IMG/VR virus record: IMGVR_UViG_3300020125_000519
Coordinates: 1-43,857 of that record
DNA length: 43,857 nt
Strand: one strand, 5' to 3'
Source: a virus
A program made the position numbers and the translations under genes. Below the pieces are notes generated by a model. The model made no database searches and was not told the origin of the DNA. It saw nothing but the letters and a program-made list of their open reading frames with translations. Positions 37,125-43,857 of the stretch are shown piece by piece; within the stretch, counting starts at the first letter, position 1, and the number at the start of each line of letters is the position of its first letter.

Positions 37125-37149
37125 GAGACCCCCTAGTTTGGTGAAGCGT

Positions 37150-37749
37150 TTAAAATTTGAGTCGTGACAGATGATCCACATCTTCTCGATTGACACCTTT
37201 CGGGTAGCACGAGGGGTTCCGATGCGGCCGCACCCGAAAAACTGATCGGGTCTTCCCCAGGCTCTTGACCACGTCCTCTGTAGCCAAAGCGGGTATTTCA
37301 GGATTAACCCCCAGCAGCCCACGCACCGTGTTTGTGCAATACCCAAGATATTCTGGTATCAACCGTGTGCGCTCGGGGTCGTTTGGATCGATGACCATGT
37401 GTTTGAAAACGTCCCCGCACATGATCCGAATGCGCACGCCCTCCGGCGACGATTCTGCGTTCCGTAAAACAGTCTGCACCTTGCGCGTCAGGCACCGCAA
37501 CCCCAAAATAAAATCTCGGATGCCCTTCGGCTGTTGACGTTGCTCTGGCGAAAATTCCTGCGCCACTAAAATTCCGTCGCCCTCGTATTTCATCCACGGC
37601 CCGACGTGGCTGCGAACGTAGCACTGCAACACCCGATAAAAATCGTCGAGAAACTTTCCCTTGACCTCCGTGGCAATCGACGCACGATAAGTCCAGATGC
37701 GAAAGTTTGACAGATCCAGAAAAGCTGTTATTACCCATCGTTGTTCCAT
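37150..37749 (-). CDS. Class III nucleotidyl-cyclase-like protein
   Basis: A 199-residue protein that reads like a class III cyclase domain. ITAFLDLSNFRIWT carries the first metal Asp (Asp12); a helix FLDDFYRVLQCYV follows; MKYEGDGILVAQEF carries the second metal Asp (Asp58), and Lys54 sits at the place of the adenine-selecting lysine. VRIRIMCGDVF is the next strand, and IPEYLGYCTNTVRGLL resembles the Y(D)xxGxxxNxxxR helix with Glu133 and Asn140. The arginine is one residue closer than usual (Arg143). A related phage or bacterial family seems likely. It may make cAMP or another cyclic nucleotide, or bind nucleotides of host defence signalling. Confidence 0.6.
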   Translation of the reverse strand: MEQRWVITAFLDLSNFRIWTYRASIATEVKGKFLDDFYRVLQCYVRSHVGPWMKYEGDGILVAQEFSPEQRQQPKGIRDFILGLRCLTRKVQTVLRNAESSPEGVRIRIMCGDVFKHMVIDPNDPERTRLIPEYLGYCTNTVRGLLGVNPEIPALATEDVVKSLGKTRSVFRVRPHRNPSCYPKGVNREDVDHLSRLKF

Positions 37750-37785
37750 GCTGTTGCCTTATTTTATTCGAGCCTTTCAGCGTTG

Positions 37786-38232
37786 TCATCCATGAATCCT
37801 CGGAAAGATGAGAGCGAGCCCTCCAAGCGCGAGACCCGCGATCACTGAAATCAATATCCATTTCCCGTAAAACGATGCGGCCTCAATTGCGGCGTCGCCT
37901 TTTTTGTCGGCGGTCTCCGCTTTCTCTTTGGTGTCTTTGATGCGCTCGTCTCGCATGGAATCCTGTTCGAGCTTGCGCCCCCACTCAACCATGAACGTGT
38001 CGAATTTCTTGTTCAGCTCCGAGAGCGTTTTGGAAACGCCTTGCTCGAAACGTTCCTTCAAATTGTCTTGACCCTTGGCCACGACTTCCATGTCGTGCTT
38101 CAACTCGAGCTGTCCCGTTAAAAATAATTCCATGCGCGAGCGCACGGCCTCGATCTCCTTCTGGCGCGCGTCGTTCAAAGCAAGTATGAGGGATTGAGCT
38201 TGGGCAATGTCGGCTTTCGATTCTTCAGGCAT
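37786..38232 (-). CDS. Coiled-coil protein with C-terminal membrane helix (lysis-associated)
   Basis: A 148-residue protein starting at 38232 in an eight-base overlap (ATGCCTGA). Most of the chain is a charged coiled coil; residues about 122 to 145 form one membrane helix (FYGKWILISVIAGLALGGLALIF) with a short basic end. This resembles XhlA-type holin partners. It lies two genes after the lysozyme. Antiholin, spanin-like or scaffold roles are possible. Confidence 0.65.
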   Translation of the reverse strand: MPEESKADIAQAQSLILALNDARQKEIEAVRSRMELFLTGQLELKHDMEVVAKGQDNLKERFEQGVSKTLSELNKKFDTFMVEWGRKLEQDSMRDERIKDTKEKAETADKKGDAAIEAASFYGKWILISVIAGLALGGLALIFPRIHG

Positions 38233-38503
38233 TGGCCACCACCGTCGGGGCGTTGTTGATGTGGGTTGCGCAGGAATAATTGTCGCCGACTCTGCGGAGC
38301 TGTTCTGTGCTGGGGCACGTCCAACAATGACGGATACGCTTTCGATCAAGCCAGGTCATCACCCAGATATTTGCGAGGATGGAAGCTTTCTCGTGAACGC
38401 GCCGACTGGCTTCCGATTTGGGATCTCGGAGCTGTACGGCCAGAGCTTCAAGGACAAGGCGTTCCTGCTTGGCCTTTCCCCAGGGTAGAGTAAAGAGGCT
38501 CAT
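38225..38503 (-). CDS. Hypothetical protein of the lysis region
   Basis: A 92-residue protein coupled to the lysozyme gene by ATGA. It has a helical first half (KQERLVLEALAVQLRD, RVHEKASILANIWVMTWLDRKRIRH) and a CWTC motif with a third cysteine further on. It has no signal peptide or lipobox, so it is not an evident spanin. Function unknown. Confidence 0.62.
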   Translation of the reverse strand: MSLFTLPWGKAKQERLVLEALAVQLRDPKSEASRRVHEKASILANIWVMTWLDRKRIRHCWTCPSTEQLRRVGDNYSCATHINNAPTVVANA

Positions 38504-39009
38504 GCAACCGGAGCCACCTTCGGTGCCAGGACGATTTCGGCGAGAGAGATGACACGGTAAAACCAGTCCATGGCGAATTTCTGCTGGCTGTTGTCTTTGA
38601 CGATGGTGTTCTGATAACGAACGAGGCGCTCGGCCAAATACTTTTTGATGCGATAGCTGTCCACCTGCGCAGCGGCCGCCAGCGTTTTAGGACCGATGAC
38701 ACCGTCCACCTCAACGCCCAGCGCCATCTGTAGCATTCGCTTGGCCGGGGTTGTTCCCTGGTTCACCGCTGCGTCAAATACGCTGATGGCAAATGGAGTG
38801 GGGAGATCATCGCATGAGCAGGCCAGCCAGAAATCGCTGTGGTAGATTTCGCGCGCGGCCTCAACGGTCAAATTTTTGATGTCCAGGTTTGGATAGGATC
38901 GCTTGGAGATTCCATAGTTCGTCTCGCCGCCCTTGTCGACGGGATCGTTGGTGTAGCCACCTTCCATTTTCAAAACAAAAGCGATCGCCTTTTCCCAGTC
39001 TTCTTTCAT
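38500..39009 (-). CDS. GH108-type lysozyme (endolysin)
   Basis: A 169-residue muramidase; start at 39009 by a GGAGG site and ATGA overlap. The N-terminal domain has the GH108 pattern KMEGGYTNDPVDKGGETNYGIS, with the catalytic Glu16, then YHSDFWLACSCDDLPTPFAISVFDAAVNQG. The C-terminal part (VDGVIGPKTLAAA) resembles a peptidoglycan-binding domain 3. It has no signal peptide, so it needs a holin to reach the wall. Confidence 0.92.
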   Translation of the reverse strand: MKEDWEKAIAFVLKMEGGYTNDPVDKGGETNYGISKRSYPNLDIKNLTVEAAREIYHSDFWLACSCDDLPTPFAISVFDAAVNQGTTPAKRMLQMALGVEVDGVIGPKTLAAAAQVDSYRIKKYLAERLVRYQNTIVKDNSQQKFAMDWFYRVISLAEIVLAPKVAPVA

Positions 39010-39434
39010 TGCAATATCCTCCACACGGCACTGATTGAATCATACCAGAAAGACGCACTTGCGCCGCCGACGAGCGAAACGTTTGATCCGGTGTTTGTTG
39101 CGATCCGATTTCCCGCTGAAGAGGATCCGCTTTGATGAACGAAGGTGATGGAGTTCGTGGACACATTCACAATCGTAAAGCGAACGCCGTCTCGTCCTCC
39201 CGTGAATCCAGTGATGGCCACAGCGGTTGTCGCCGATGATCGAATGACGGGACGCGACCCCACCAAATAATTATTTACGGACGTTGAGAGCGTAGCAGGG
39301 CTTGACGACAACAGGATCTGGTTGCCAGTGAACGTCACCGACGATTTGAAATTAGTGTAACCCTGATCGACCGCCAACACAACATGTGGACACGCAGGAA
39401 AAATCAGAAATGCGAAAAGCGCGATTCGCTTCAT
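39006..39434 (-). CDS. Exported fibre-tip-like protein
   Basis: A 142-residue protein, start at 39434 in an ATGA overlap. Signal peptide MKRIALFAFLIFPACPHVVLA is followed by VDQGYTNFKSSVTFTGNQIL. The rest is Ser/Thr/Val-rich beta sequence with NVSTNSITFVHQSGSSSAGNRIATNTGSNVSLVGGASASFWYDSISAVW, a pattern well known from C-terminal domains of phage tail fibres. It lies between the BppU-like gene and the lysozyme. Confidence 0.7.
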   Translation of the reverse strand: MKRIALFAFLIFPACPHVVLAVDQGYTNFKSSVTFTGNQILLSSSPATLSTSVNNYLVGSRPVIRSSATTAVAITGFTGGRDGVRFTIVNVSTNSITFVHQSGSSSAGNRIATNTGSNVSLVGGASASFWYDSISAVWRILQ

Positions 39435-40018
39435 GTGTAGGCGTATCCCCACGTTCCCGTGAGCGGCGCGAATGTGGCGAGGTTGATCTCCACGGAATTT
39501 TCCAAGCCCGTGATTTGGTCGGGCACAATTTCGTGCCCCGTGTTATCGAATATGACGATGTCGATGGTGTATGGCGCATCCAACCCTTTGTTGTGGGTGA
39601 TGGTGAGGACGCCACCCACCAGACTCGCGTTGGTAAATGTTCCCACGTTCGGGTCCGGTGAGGGTGGCGCCGTTGGGGGAAGGACATTGTCGAGAACGTT
39701 AAATTGGTTCACCTCTCCGTACAGAACGCCGGAGTCGACCGTGACCTTGCCCTGGATCGAATAGAAACCGGCCAGCGGGAGGTCGCCATCTTCGGTGATG
39801 TAATAGAGTTTTCCGTCGAGGCCGTCGGTGTAAATCAGCGCGTCCTTCGTGAAGCGTGTCCCGTCCGGCCAGCTATAAATTATTTTCAGATCGGATGCCG
39901 TCGAAATATCCAAGGGCGTGCCGTCGGATTGCTTCAGCATTTGGATCAGTAGAACGACGCCGATGTCATCAACCTGCGCAAGCTGTGTCACGATACCGAG
40001 GCTCCTTTGGCGCGCCAT
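39431..40018 (-). CDS. BppU-like baseplate/fibre protein
   Basis: A protein of 195 residues if it starts at ATG 40018 (MARQRSLGIVTQLAQ). The first 90 residues, with IGVVLLIQMLKQSDGTPLDISTASDLKIIYSWPDGTRFTKDALI, follow the pattern of the BppU N-terminal domain, which anchors receptor-binding proteins. A proline-rich linker (PPTAPPSPDPN) leads to a beta-sandwich of about 75 residues. The frame is open to GTG 40156, one base after the previous stop, so a start there would add 46 residues. Confidence 0.72.
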   Translation of the reverse strand: MARQRSLGIVTQLAQVDDIGVVLLIQMLKQSDGTPLDISTASDLKIIYSWPDGTRFTKDALIYTDGLDGKLYYITEDGDLPLAGFYSIQGKVTVDSGVLYGEVNQFNVLDNVLPPTAPPSPDPNVGTFTNASLVGGVLTITHNKGLDAPYTIDIVIFDNTGHEIVPDQITGLENSVEINLATFAPLTGTWGYAYT

Positions 40019-40158
40019 TTCCGCAAGGTCAGCGAAAACAATGTCGGCGGTGCGCTCTTCAAATTCACGATGGACGAGTCCAAAGACGGCTGGGTCAAGC
40101 GGATAACGGCGCCCAGGTGTGCCGTGTGTGGCGCATTGGGTGATCGATAACTGCACAT
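39988..40158 (-). CDS. Possible 56-residue protein before the BppU-like gene
   Basis: ATG at 40158 overlaps the previous stop as TGATG, and the frame ends with TGA at 39988, inside the BppU-like gene. The product contains RLTQPSLDSSIVNLKSAPP and a basic end LRKWRAKGA. It competes with the longer version of the BppU-like gene for the same DNA; the TGATG junction favours it, but there is no further evidence. Confidence 0.38.
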   Translation of the reverse strand: MCSYRSPNAPHTAHLGAVIRLTQPSLDSSIVNLKSAPPTLFSLTLRKWRAKGASVS

Positions 40159-40760
40159 CACACCACGATGAACGTGTCGTCCTGAGCCGGCACGCCAGGT
40201 AACGTCGTGAATGTTAACAGCTTCGTGTCTGGATCAAACGCGATGATGATGGCCGATGCCCGGAACAGGGTGCCATTGGTAAACAGGATCACTCGTCCGC
40301 GGTATGCGTCGACAACGCCAGACCCCAAGTCGCTTATGAAAGATTGCGTGGTGATGGCGCCGGCCTGCACGGAGCCTTGCTCCATCGTTAAAGCCGACAA
40401 ACTCAAATTCTCGGCGGCTTCAAATTCTTCGGCAATAGTAACCACGTTCGCCCCTTGGCTCTGACCCGTACCGAGGGGGATATCTCCTCCGGCAGAAGAT
40501 GGCAGGGTTGGTGTTGGAGAGATCCGTTCGTAAAGCGCATCCGTGGTATTTACGTCCAAATCTGGGATGGTTTGCGCGGCTCGGTAATAACAGCTTCCCG
40601 CCTGCTCCGTCATAGGGATTGCGTAGTCAGCCCAATTGGAACTGTTGTACGCCTCCCATGCTCCGCTGTTGGCGTTCCACACGCGCCCGTCAGGGTTGTG
40701 GCGAACGACGTGGAGTGTGCGGCCTGTGGTGTACTGCGCTTCGATCGGTAAATTTGGCAT
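40158..40760 (-). CDS. Tail-associated hypothetical protein
   Basis: A 200-residue protein with AGGGGA before the ATG, directly downstream of the large fibre. The N-terminal part (RTLHVVRHNPDGRVWNANSGAWEAYNSSNWADYAIPM) resembles domains of small phage tail proteins. The middle has a disordered Ser/Gly linker and a helix. The C-terminal domain (YRGRVILFTNGTLFRASAIIIAFDPDTKLLTFTTLPG) is beta-rich. It probably attaches to or modifies the fibre; no family recognised. Confidence 0.65.
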   Translation of the reverse strand: MPNLPIEAQYTTGRTLHVVRHNPDGRVWNANSGAWEAYNSSNWADYAIPMTEQAGSCYYRAAQTIPDLDVNTTDALYERISPTPTLPSSAGGDIPLGTGQSQGANVVTIAEEFEAAENLSLSALTMEQGSVQAGAITTQSFISDLGSGVVDAYRGRVILFTNGTLFRASAIIIAFDPDTKLLTFTTLPGVPAQDDTFIVV

Positions 40761-40774
40761 AGCTATCCCCTTGT

Positions 40775-43700
40775 TTAGTTTGCGCCGAGTCCTATGACGT
40801 GGACGGTGTACGTTCCAGACGCCATGGAAAGGCTGATCTGTCCGTTACCAGCACTCGTATAGGTTCGCGCAGTCGGCGCGCCCAACGCTGTTTTCGTTTG
40901 GATCACCGATGGGCTGGTGGATGCGAACGTAGCCAGAATCAAATCTGCGAAACGATCGCTTCCGCTTTCACCGTAGACGATCATCAGCTCACCGCCGCCG
41001 CTTACGTTGCTGATTTTTTTGGTGGACGTGCTGACCGTCGTCGTGTAGACGTCGAAGATCGCCTGACCACCATTTCCTGATGTCAGGAATAATGGTTGGT
41101 AGCCAGTGTCGTCGGATGTTCCAGCCGATACGAATTTGGCGCCAAGGACACCATTCAGTGAAACGCCGACTTGGTTGGTGGTGACGCGGTAAAGTCCTGT
41201 CGCTGTGTCGCCGAAGTTAAACGCCGGTGCGCTGACTGAACCGTTCGAGAACGCAAACGGAACAGTGGCCGACGGAGAACCGCCAAAAATATTCTGGCCG
41301 TTGTATGTGGTCGTCGATGAATTGGTCGCGGTGCCCGTGATCTTGCTGGCCACATACGTGATCGTCGATGGGAAAATTGTCGCCCCACCGTCCACGTGCA
41401 AATCGCGGTTGGTGAAAAGCGACTCGCCGCGATCCTGTCTCCAATAGCTGGTGTTGGTTCCGAGGATGCTCAAATGCGCATCGGACACCGTCCAGATATT
41501 TTGAACCATGTCCACGGTACCGATGAAGCTGGAACCCGTTTGGATCACTGGTTGCGAAACCAGTCCCGTGCCGGTGACGTGATTGTTTCCGAAGACAAAG
41601 TACGCAATGTGATCCAGCTCGATGGCGGCCACAGCACGCGTACTCTTGAGAGTGAAAAATGAATCGGTGATGCTGGCGTAGACGGAGCTGGTGGCCGACG
41701 CAGGATTGTAGAGGATGCGCGCGTTCGGATAATCGGGGGAGAAATTTCCCTCGAAGTGCATCTTCGATCCTTGGAAATCTCCCGACTCAAGCTGAATGTA
41801 GGCGTCGGAAATTCCGTCGATGCTCATGCCGTCGACGTAAAAATCTGCGATACCACTCTGTTGCCAGATGCCTTTGTTGGAATTAAACGCAGCGCATCCG
41901 CTCAAGTAAACACGCTCGCCCGAATCCGTGGCGTTGAGCTGGTGCCATCCCACACTCGAGACGAAAACCTCCGTGCCATAGAAAGCATTGAGGTACGAGT
42001 GATCGGACAAGACGATGCCCTCGTTCACCAAATAAATTCCGATGTTGTAGGTCTTCGTGTGCGACGGCCCGATGTTTGATCCGTACCCGACGTAAATCAT
42101 TCCGTTCACATTGCCAGCCGCGCCTGGTCCGAGAATGTTGAAGTTCGCCAGGTACTTATTGACGTTCAAATACGGATTGCCGGCGTAGCTGATGCCGTTG
42201 AAGCCGGTCACGGTCATGCACGTGGTGCCGGCGGTCAACGCAGAAAAGTCGAGTGTGGTTCCCTGCCCGAATACGCTGATGAGTCCGACGGGCACGGTGA
42301 TGGGCGAGTTAAATTTCATCGTTCCACCAGGCAACAGAACGGTGACGGGAACCGAGCTGGCTTGCAAGGTCGCAATCATCGTCGCCCACGCCGTCGAGTT
42401 ATCCGAGGCGTCGATGTTGTTCATGTTGTAAGGCGGGTCTTGGACGTTGATGAAGGTGTGGTTCTTTTGCGTGTAGCCGTCAGGCCAGGTAACCTGTCCC
42501 GTGACGGTGGCCGACGCAAACGTGACGGAGGACAGGCTCACGATACCCGTGAACGTGCTGCGCCCCGTGTAGAAATTCCCACCCGAATACGTCGTGGTCG
42601 AATTGTCGGTTCGTGTTCCCGTGTACGTCCCGCCCGAGACGCTGCCTGTCAAAGTGGTTGTGGAATTGTCTGTGATCGTTCCGTTGATTGTGGTCGGGGT
42701 CAGCGTTCCGATCGTGGCCGACGTAATCACGCCACTCGTCATGGACGCCGCCGTTGCCGTGAGTGAGCTGACCGTCACCGTACCGCTGGTGATTGTGAAA
42801 TTGGATGCCGTCCCGCCAACGATGGTGGGGTTGGTGATTGTGGCCCCGCTGGTCGATGTTTTGTTGTTGAAGGTGTTCCAGTCCGTCGATGTCAAAGAAC
42901 CAGTGGAGCTGGTGCTGGCTGTGCCCATCGAAAGAATCTGGGCGCTTAAAGACAGGCCGTTGGTCGTGCCAAGCGTCAGGTCGCCCGTGTTCGTTCCAGA
43001 GGACGATCCCGAATGCGTCCCCGAAAAATTGCTGGCCGACATCGTGGACGAGAAGAACCCGTTCTGCATTTGGATCGTGGTTCCTTGGATGAGTCCCGTT
43101 GCCGTCATCGTCGTGGTTTGTATTCCCTTCGACGCCACAATGGTTCCGGTGGCTGGGTAAATATCTGTGGCCGTGGTGGCGGTATTGAAGCGCGACCAAT
43201 CGGTTGACGTCAGGGCGCCCGTGTGGGATGCGTCCGAGGTCGATATCGAAACCGTCTGGCCGACAACGCTCAGGCCATTCGCCGGAGAACCGATAACGAC
43301 ATCGCCCGAGTTTGTGCCCGACAAATTTGAGGCCGAAAGCGTCCCTGAGAAAACACCCTGGTTGGCGTAAATGGTTGTGGCCGTGGTCAAGCCGGAGACG
43401 TTCAGTATCACGGTCGTCAGCGATACTGTGGCCGTTACGGTCGATGCCAGCACGCCCTTGGGCGCAATGATGGTGTTGGTGGCTGGGTACACCGAGAACG
43501 CGGTCGGGGATATAACCCACCGATAGCCTGTGCTTTGCGTGCTGTCGGAGGCCAGGATAAAGCCGTCGTTGCCAGCCGCCATGACCGTGAAAACGCCCGT
43601 GGATATGCCTACGAGGATGGCGCTCTTTTGGGTGTAATCGGCGACCTTGACCTGGGCGTTATTCGTGACGTTTCCAAGCCCAGCGGCGGTGGCATTCAAG

Positions 43701-43857
43701 AGTTGCCAGGACTGGTCACCGCGGAGATACCGCGCAGACGAGGCCGTCCCGCTGCCTAAGCGTGCTGTGCCTACCGTACCAGACGTCAGATTGTCCGCAT
43801 CGGTTTGATCTACGTTTTGCACCTGATCGAGGCCGACCTGATCTTTGGTCATACCCG
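40775..43857 (-). CDS. Large tail fibre with beta-helix domain, main part
   Basis: This is the main part of the fibre that begins at 740 beyond the junction. In order it contains: repeated modules with YPAT(G/N)TI and STDWNTFNNK-type phrases typical of trimeric phage fibre shafts; a central right-handed beta-helix resembling the pectate-lyase superfamily seen in tailspikes, starting near a VQDPPYNMNNID segment; and a C-terminal fibre domain with NFGDTATGLYR. A beta-helix could bind or cut host polysaccharide, but I see no diagnostic catalytic residues. The next gene downstream starts at 40760. An ATG at 43852 is internal; the real start lies at 740. Together with the signal peptide, the modular build resembles secreted fibre-like adhesins of bacteria. 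Confidence 0.85.
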   Translation of the reverse strand, partial: GMTKDQVGLDQVQNVDQTDADNLTSGTVGTARLGSGTASSARYLRGDQSWQLLNATAAGLGNVTNNAQVKVADYTQKSAILVGISTGVFTVMAAGNDGFILASDSTQSTGYRWVISPTAFSVYPATNTIIAPKGVLASTVTATVSLTTVILNVSGLTTATTIYANQGVFSGTLSASNLSGTNSGDVVIGSPANGLSVVGQTVSISTSDASHTGALTSTDWSRFNTATTATDIYPATGTIVASKGIQTTTMTATGLIQGTTIQMQNGFFSSTMSASNFSGTHSGSSSGTNTGDLTLGTTNGLSLSAQILSMGTASTSSTGSLTSTDWNTFNNKTSTSGATITNPTIVGGTASNFTITSGTVTVSSLTATAASMTSGVITSATIGTLTPTTINGTITDNSTTTLTGSVSGGTYTGTRTDNSTTTYSGGNFYTGRSTFTGIVSLSSVTFASATVTGQVTWPDGYTQKNHTFINVQDPPYNMNNIDASDNSTAWATMIATLQASSVPVTVLLPGGTMKFNSPITVPVGLISVFGQGTTLDFSALTAGTTCMTVTGFNGISYAGNPYLNVNKYLANFNILGPGAAGNVNGMIYVGYGSNIGPSHTKTYNIGIYLVNEGIVLSDHSYLNAFYGTEVFVSSVGWHQLNATDSGERVYLSGCAAFNSNKGIWQQSGIADFYVDGMSIDGISDAYIQLESGDFQGSKMHFEGNFSPDYPNARILYNPASATSSVYASITDSFFTLKSTRAVAAIELDHIAYFVFGNNHVTGTGLVSQPVIQTGSSFIGTVDMVQNIWTVSDAHLSILGTNTSYWRQDRGESLFTNRDLHVDGGATIFPSTITYVASKITGTATNSSTTTYNGQNIFGGSPSATVPFAFSNGSVSAPAFNFGDTATGLYRVTTNQVGVSLNGVLGAKFVSAGTSDDTGYQPLFLTSGNGGQAIFDVYTTTVSTSTKKISNVSGGGELMIVYGESGSDRFADLILATFASTSPSVIQTKTALGAPTARTYTSAGNGQISLSMASGTYTVHVIGLGAN
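43731..43857. repeat. Terminal direct repeat, right copy
   Basis: Exact copy of bases 1..127. Removing one copy gives a circle of about 43,730 bp, in which the fibre gene becomes a single uninterrupted frame. Confidence 0.95.

Noticed and set aside
37304-37861. Minus-strand ORF of 185 codons overlapping the cyclase-like gene
   Set aside because: No ribosome site, Arg/Gly-rich shadow composition; the other frame has clear cyclase motifs.
42480-43520. Minus-strand ORF of 346 codons inside the fibre gene
   Set aside because: Second-frame reading of Thr/Ser/Val repeats in the fibre; composition (His, Arg, Asp, Gly) and absence of a start signal indicate a shadow.
1-43857. CRISPR array, insertion sequence, integrase or attachment site
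   Set aside because: I saw no regularly spaced repeats, transposase or recombinase motifs, and no tRNA-end duplication; the only repeats are coding modules and regulatory hairpins.

Overview
This window is a complete genome of a tailed bacteriophage (Caudoviricetes) with a contractile, myovirus-like tail. The first 127 bases recur exactly as the last 127, so the contig closes into a circle of about 43,730 bp. The tail-fibre gene runs across the junction (N-terminus at 740..1, remainder at 43730..40775). Every gene I accept, including the single tRNA, lies on the minus strand, so transcription runs from high to low coordinates. There is no integrase, excisionase, CI-like repressor, DNA polymerase or RNA polymerase. 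This suggests a non-integrating phage that borrows the host replisome through its own initiator and helicase loader.

Layout in the direction of transcription. (1) Early/DNA-metabolism block, about 35.5 to 28.7 kb: a recombination/ssDNA-annealing candidate, a Cas4/RecB-like nuclease, coiled-coil accessory proteins, a C5-cytosine methyltransferase with a long overlapping frame, and a ParB-domain adenine methyltransferase. (2) Replication block, 28.7 to 27.1 kb: an excellent sigma70-type promoter, a structured leader with a terminator, a replication-initiator-like protein and a DnaC-type helicase loader. (3) Small-gene block, 27.0 to 22.2 kb: tightly coupled small ORFs, an HNH protein, a DUF3268 zinc-finger protein, a winged-helix protein, tRNA(CAU) and a tyrosine-phosphatase-like protein. 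(4) Packaging and head, 22.2 to 12 kb: TerS, TerL, portal, Mu F-like protein, DUF2213 protease with scaffold region, decoration protein, DUF2184 capsid protein and connectors. (5) Contractile tail and baseplate, 12 to 2.4 kb: sheath, tube, chaperone with a -1 frameshift, short tape measure, Dit-like protein, plug, hub, Gp138 spike, gp25, gpJ and gpI-like protein. (6) Fibres, lysis and accessory genes, 2.4 kb through the junction to 35.6 kb: secreted repeat protein, large beta-helix fibre, BppU-like protein, GH108 lysozyme, holin candidates, a class III nucleotidyl-cyclase-like protein, a beta-barrel-like exported protein, DUF1353 and a PD-(D/E)XK-like protein.

The host is unknown. The consensus Shine-Dalgarno sites, GH108 lysozyme, Sec signal peptides and a beta-barrel-like protein favour a diderm bacterium. 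Several fibre-like proteins, including the main fibre, begin with Sec signal peptides, which is abnormal for virion fibres.

The most unusual signals are: (a) one 10-base ribosome-binding element, GGAGGAGACC, shared by ten genes, whose exact complement sits in a terminator-associated hairpin at the end of the late transcript, suggesting a phage-encoded antisense regulator of early translation; (b) an attenuator-like leader before the replication genes; (c) the exported fibre set; (d) the cyclase-like gene; (e) the nearly complete double-frame overlap in the cytosine methyltransferase gene. Functions are inferred by reading motifs in the sequence; no database search was possible.
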